Origin: UBA5177 sp002413265
Lineage (GTDB): Bacteria; Chloroflexota; UBA5177
Length of the DNA: 8,179 bases
NCBI GenBank assembly: GCA_036752825.1
Contig: DAIORV010000102.1
Location: forward strand, 1-8,179
Direction of reading: 5' to 3'
Shown here: piece by piece, positions 5,992 to 8,179 of the stretch
Numbering within the stretch: the first letter of the stretch is position 1
Layout of the letters: every line of letters begins with the position of its first letter
Program-made: the position numbers and the translations under genes
Notes under the pieces: model-generated
The model's database searches: none
What the model saw: only the letters and a program-made list of their open reading frames with translations
What the model was told of the DNA's origin: nothing

Positions 5992-6299
5992 GTAAAAATT
6001 CCGTGGCTCACTCGGGAGCGAGGAACTGGAAGGCGCCCGAGAGGACTCGACTTCCTTCCATAAGCCTATGCCCCAGCCGACGCAGAACGTATCGGGCAGC
6101 CACCTGAGATCTGGCTGTTTGATGCCTGATTTCCTCATCTGGGTCCGATGGAGCGATCCGAACTCGATGAGGAAGTGTGTCCCGTTGCTGGAGGTGCCGC
6201 TCATCTGGGACCGACCGTAGTCGAAACCGTGTGCACCCAAAACTTCGCCCCAGTCATGGAGCCGAACTCGCGGAGCCAGCTACCGTCCCGTTTTTGCCG
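5992..6299. other. Spacer between the PepSY-like gene and the IS21 remnant
   Basis: No recognisable gene. The minus-strand frame of the PepSY-like gene remains open to 6240 with moderately coding-like codons (for example KQPDLRWLPDTFCVGWGIG), so an unrecognised remnant is possible. An imperfect direct repeat of ATGGAGC then CGAACTCG occurs at 6148-6166 (with four extra bases) and 6256-6270. The promoter for the PepSY-SHOCT pair should lie here, but I see no clear -35/-10. Confidence 0.3.
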
Positions 6300-6746
6300 C
6301 TGCTGCGGCGCACGACTGCAGCCGAGAATGGTCACCAGACCGTGGAACCCCAGGAGGTCGTCGCCGAGTGGACAGAGCCCGAAGCGTGCCCAGTCCAGGT
6401 GCACCTGGACGCCCACGCTGGTTTCAAAACGGATCTCCGATTCACGGGTCTACTGGGGTCGAAGGACTTCAAAACCGCGAGCGAATGAAGGATAGCCGCC
6501 GATATAGCCGTGGTCACGGCGGAGTTCGTGATGGAGACGGGTACCGCGGATGGTGGGACAGACGGCAAGTCGGCGTGCACCGTGTGTCTGTTTCGCTATC
6601 GTCAGCATCGTTGGCTTCGTGCGCTCTGGACAGTGCCAAGCGTTCTCACTCGTCACCTCGCGCTTCACGGCGCGCCAGGTCAACCCGAACTCTCGGGCAT
6701 GTTGGCTGATGGTCCAGCCATGCTGGCACGGGACTTTGAGTTCCAT
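6300..6746 (-). pseudogene. istA: IS21-family transposase istA, truncated and with an in-frame stop
   Basis: The start is ATG 6746, with AAGGA six bases upstream. The N-terminus carries the helix-turn-helix HGWTISQHAREFGLTWRAVK (residues 9-28), followed by RRLAVCPTIRGTRLHHELRR and GYIGGYPSFARGFEVLRPQ, a pattern typical of IS21-type IstA. A TAG at 6450-6452 interrupts the frame. The same frame then continues with TRESEIRFETSVGVQVHLDW, which includes the first Asp of the DDE catalytic core, and with ILGCSRAP up to about 6303. Beyond that the similarity stops, leaving about 150 of the 400-500 residues usual for IstA. The remaining DDE residues and the IstB helper ATPase are missing, so it cannot transpose by itself. 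Confidence 0.8.
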
Positions 6747-6830
6747 GTGGAATCCTTCAGACTTCATATGAGCCCTCGTCTCCGGCTGGTGGCCTCATAC
6801 ATCCTCGGCCCATCGCCCGTATGACAATGG
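6300..6830 (-). mobile_element. Remnant of an IS21-family insertion sequence (boundaries approximate)
   Basis: The istA fragment marks an old IS21 insertion. The side near 6830 should hold the terminal repeat upstream of istA. TGTCATACGGGCGATGGG read on the minus strand from about 6826 begins with TG, as IS21 ends do, but there is no partner end to compare. The other end has been deleted. Confidence 0.5.
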
Positions 6831-6861
6831 GGCACCTCAACCAAACCAACAATTCAGTGCC

Positions 6862-6883
6862 TCGATAGTCAACTCTCTATCGA
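6862..6883. promoter_or_regulatory. Perfect 7-bp inverted repeat just upstream of the P-type ATPase start
   Basis: TCGATAG (6862-6868) and CTATCGA (6877-6883) are exact inverted repeats around an 8-base loop, ending nine bases before the ATG at 6893. The position suits an operator for a repressor such as a metal sensor, or a hairpin that hides the ribosome binding site (GGAG at 6887-6890). There is no direct evidence of function. Confidence 0.35.
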
Positions 6884-6892
6884 CCCGGAGAT

Positions 6893-7267
6893 ATGGTCTA
6901 TAGGGGCCCCCCCGTTACCACGCAGTCGGTCGAAAAGCCTCCCCGCGCCATCCACGAGACACCGATCACGGGTCTCAGTGCCCGCGATGTCGCAGCCCGC
7001 GTAGGACAGGGGCAGATCAACGTCAGCGGCGAACACACGAGCCGCTCACTTGCCGAGATTCTTCGGGCGAACCTGTTCACCCGATTCAATCTCATTCTCG
7101 GCATTCTGCTGGTGGTGATTCTGATCGTCGGACAGTTGCAGGACGCACTCTTCGGCATTGTGCTTGTCAGCAACGGTTGTGGCGGCCAAAATCAAACGTT
7201 CGTTCCCGGGGCCATCCTATTCAAGGCATTGGACCCCTTGATAGCGAGCAAGGCCCCACCTTCGTAG
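6893..7267 (+). pseudogene. Cation-translocating P-type ATPase, N-terminal fragment only
   Basis: Residues 26-94 match the N-terminus of HAD-type cation P-type ATPases. ITGLSARDVAARVGQGQIN is the cation-ATPase N-terminal domain. LAEILRANLFTRFN follows, with a first membrane helix ILGILLVVILIVG (about 64-80) and LQDALFGIVLVSN. In intact relatives this leads into the second helix and the actuator domain. Here the similarity ends at about 7175 and an unrelated tail (GCGGQNQTFVPGAI...) runs to a TAG at 7265-7267. The DKTGT phosphorylation site, actuator and nucleotide-binding domains are all absent, so the product cannot pump ions. Such enzymes usually have 700-900 residues. The start is uncertain: GGAG lies only two bases before the ATG, and a C7 run follows 14 bases into the frame. 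Confidence 0.75.
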
Positions 7268-7540
7268 CCCGCCCGTGCCTCGAGCACTCCCAAGTCCCGG
7301 TCGCCAGCTACCCGTCGCGCCATCCCCATCCCTACGTTCAATCGGCGCGGATGACGGTACGTCCGGACCGTGCTCCTGTTGCTCGGCGAGGGCCATGCAG
7401 CCCCTCAATCGACTTCAGCGCCCCTTGCCCCCGATGCTGCGACTAAGTAACCCGACACCGCGGCCGGCGAGCGAGGTCCGGGTAGAATCGCTTGCGCCTC
7501 AGTGGCCATGACAGCGTCCGCGGTTTCATGGTGACTAAAC
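7268..7540. other. Gene-free stretch after the ATPase break
   Basis: Together with the non-homologous tail from 7176, about 365 bases separate the ATPase break from the next gene. Several frames are open, but none has coding-like codon use or a recognisable motif. TAGAAT at 7483-7488 is a fair -10 for the next gene, without a matching -35. Confidence 0.35.
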
Positions 7541-7924
7541 ATGGCACCCATGGCACCGGATCCGGCGCACGAATGGAGAGAATCGATAGAGTACCAGCCC
7601 GATCAATACGTCCACCATGGGAAAGGGCATGACGAGTGGCGATTTCACTTCTCCCGGCACGGCCTGGTATGCGACGTCACCGTTACGCACTGGCCAAGCG
7701 GGAACTGGGGGTGGCAGAGCCTGCTGGATGCACGGGGCCTCGGCCTGAAAGACCCGCCGCCACCCACTCACATTGACAATGTTCGGCGCCGAACGCGTGG
7801 TCCGCCTAGGCTCTCTCCCATCGCGAGGATCGGCGGCGCCTTCCCTGACCTCTCGTTGCCGAAGACGCTGGAGATGGCGCTCCAACAGATAGACAACTAC
7901 TACTTCGAGGCTGAGAAGGATTGA
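7541..7924 (+). CDS. Hypothetical protein, 127 aa
   Basis: The frame has strong GC3 bias throughout and begins right after an in-frame TGA, so ATG 7541 is the first possible start (ATG 7550 is the alternative). No clear ribosome binding site precedes it. The N-terminal half is rich in Trp and His (YVHHGKGHDEWRFHF, THWPSGNWGWQSLLD) and predicts short beta strands. A basic, proline-rich middle (DPPPPTHIDNVRRRTRGPP) leads to a C-terminal helix, PKTLEMALQQIDNYYFEAEK. There is no signal peptide or membrane segment. I do not recognise the family. It looks intact, unlike its immediate upstream neighbours. Confidence 0.65.
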   Translation: MAPMAPDPAHEWRESIEYQPDQYVHHGKGHDEWRFHFSRHGLVCDVTVTHWPSGNWGWQSLLDARGLGLKDPPPPTHIDNVRRRTRGPPRLSPIARIGGAFPDLSLPKTLEMALQQIDNYYFEAEKD

Positions 7925-7952
7925 TGCTAGTTGCTGTTGCGATTCAACGGGG

Positions 7953-7983
7953 TTGGCGCTCTCGGTGCGTCGAGCGGCGCCAA
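7953..7983 (+). repeat. Perfect inverted repeat 29 bases after the 127-aa gene
   Basis: TTGGCGC (7953-7959) pairs exactly with GCGCCAA (7977-7983), and CTCG/CGAG forms an inner stem around GTGCGT. It is a stable hairpin in terminator position, but without a T tract. Confidence 0.45.
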
Positions 7984-8179
7984 GCGTTCGGTGACTCCCC
8001 CTTCAAGAAAGCGGTGTGTCCGACCGGGCCGAAGTTGCCGCACACTCCGCTGCGAGCTAGCCGCAAGCAGCTGTGTAACCGAGCGCGCAGACCACGACCA
8101 AAAGCACGACCCTCTCGGGCCGAGCCTTTTTCTCGGCTGGGTGTCTAGAGAGTCCGGGATCATCCCTTTCGTGGCCGTT
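7984..8179. other. Gene-free right end of the window
   Basis: No convincing gene is present. The frames open on both strands are arginine-rich with no family features. Apart from the terminator at 8104-8137, I see no RNA gene or repeat. Confidence 0.35.
8104..8137. terminator. Bidirectional terminator with alternative hairpins
   Basis: On the plus strand, GC-a-CG-a-CCC (8104-8112) pairs with GGG-c-CG-a-GC (8117-8125) around TCTC, with two mismatches, then CTTTTT follows. The overlapping perfect stem GCCGAG (8119-8124) / CTCGGC (8132-8137) has the T run in its loop and excludes the first. Read on the minus strand, the first stem is followed by GCTTTT, so it may also stop transcripts entering from the right. 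Confidence 0.6.

Noticed and set aside
5992..6240. N-terminal extension of the PepSY-like protein to a start at 6240
   Set aside because: It would place 83 residues before a clean signal peptide; the ATG at 5991 explains the protein better.
7927..8163. Minus-strand 78-codon open frame at the right end
   Set aside because: Arg/Ser-rich composition, it runs through the terminator structure at 8104-8137, and it has no family features.
1..8179. CRISPR array, tRNA or rRNA genes
   Set aside because: No regularly spaced repeats and no T-loop or acceptor-stem pattern or ribosomal RNA signature was found on reading both strands by eye.

Overview
The window is high-GC bacterial DNA with strong GC bias at third codon positions, GTG and TTG starts, purine-rich ribosome binding sites and GC-rich hairpin terminators. 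This fits a high-GC environmental lineage such as Actinomycetota (perhaps near Acidimicrobiia) or Chloroflexota/Dormibacterota. That assignment rests on general protein feel, not on a marker gene.

The left half (1-4209) carries mostly intact plus-strand genes. It begins inside a trypsin-like HtrA/DegP protease with one C-terminal PDZ domain, closed by a good terminator. Next come a single-domain cupin, a class I SAM-dependent methyltransferase, a 63-residue zinc-ribbon protein with a clear sigma70-type promoter, and a secreted six-bladed NHL-like beta-propeller that starts at a TTG codon. A minus-strand gene remnant with a frameshift near its C-terminus sits head-to-head with the propeller gene.

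The right half (about 4210-8179) is a decaying accessory region. After a roughly 280-base gene-free stretch ending in a strong terminator, the minus strand holds a PepSY-like secreted protein with a Met-rich linker, followed 16 bases later by a membrane SHOCT-domain protein broken by a -1 frameshift. Behind these lies a ThiF/E1-like C-terminal remnant that has no long open frame. Upstream of the PepSY gene is a truncated IS21-family istA with an in-frame amber stop. A plus-strand cation P-type ATPase follows, cut off just after its first membrane segment. The window ends with an intact 127-residue protein of unknown function and a bidirectional terminator.

The PepSY-like protein, the SHOCT membrane protein and the P-type ATPase fragment together suggest a former envelope or metal-handling island eroded by IS activity, deletions and small indels. 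This is inference: only the PepSY-like gene of that group still looks intact. I see no CRISPR array, tRNA or rRNA, and no convincing complete novel system.
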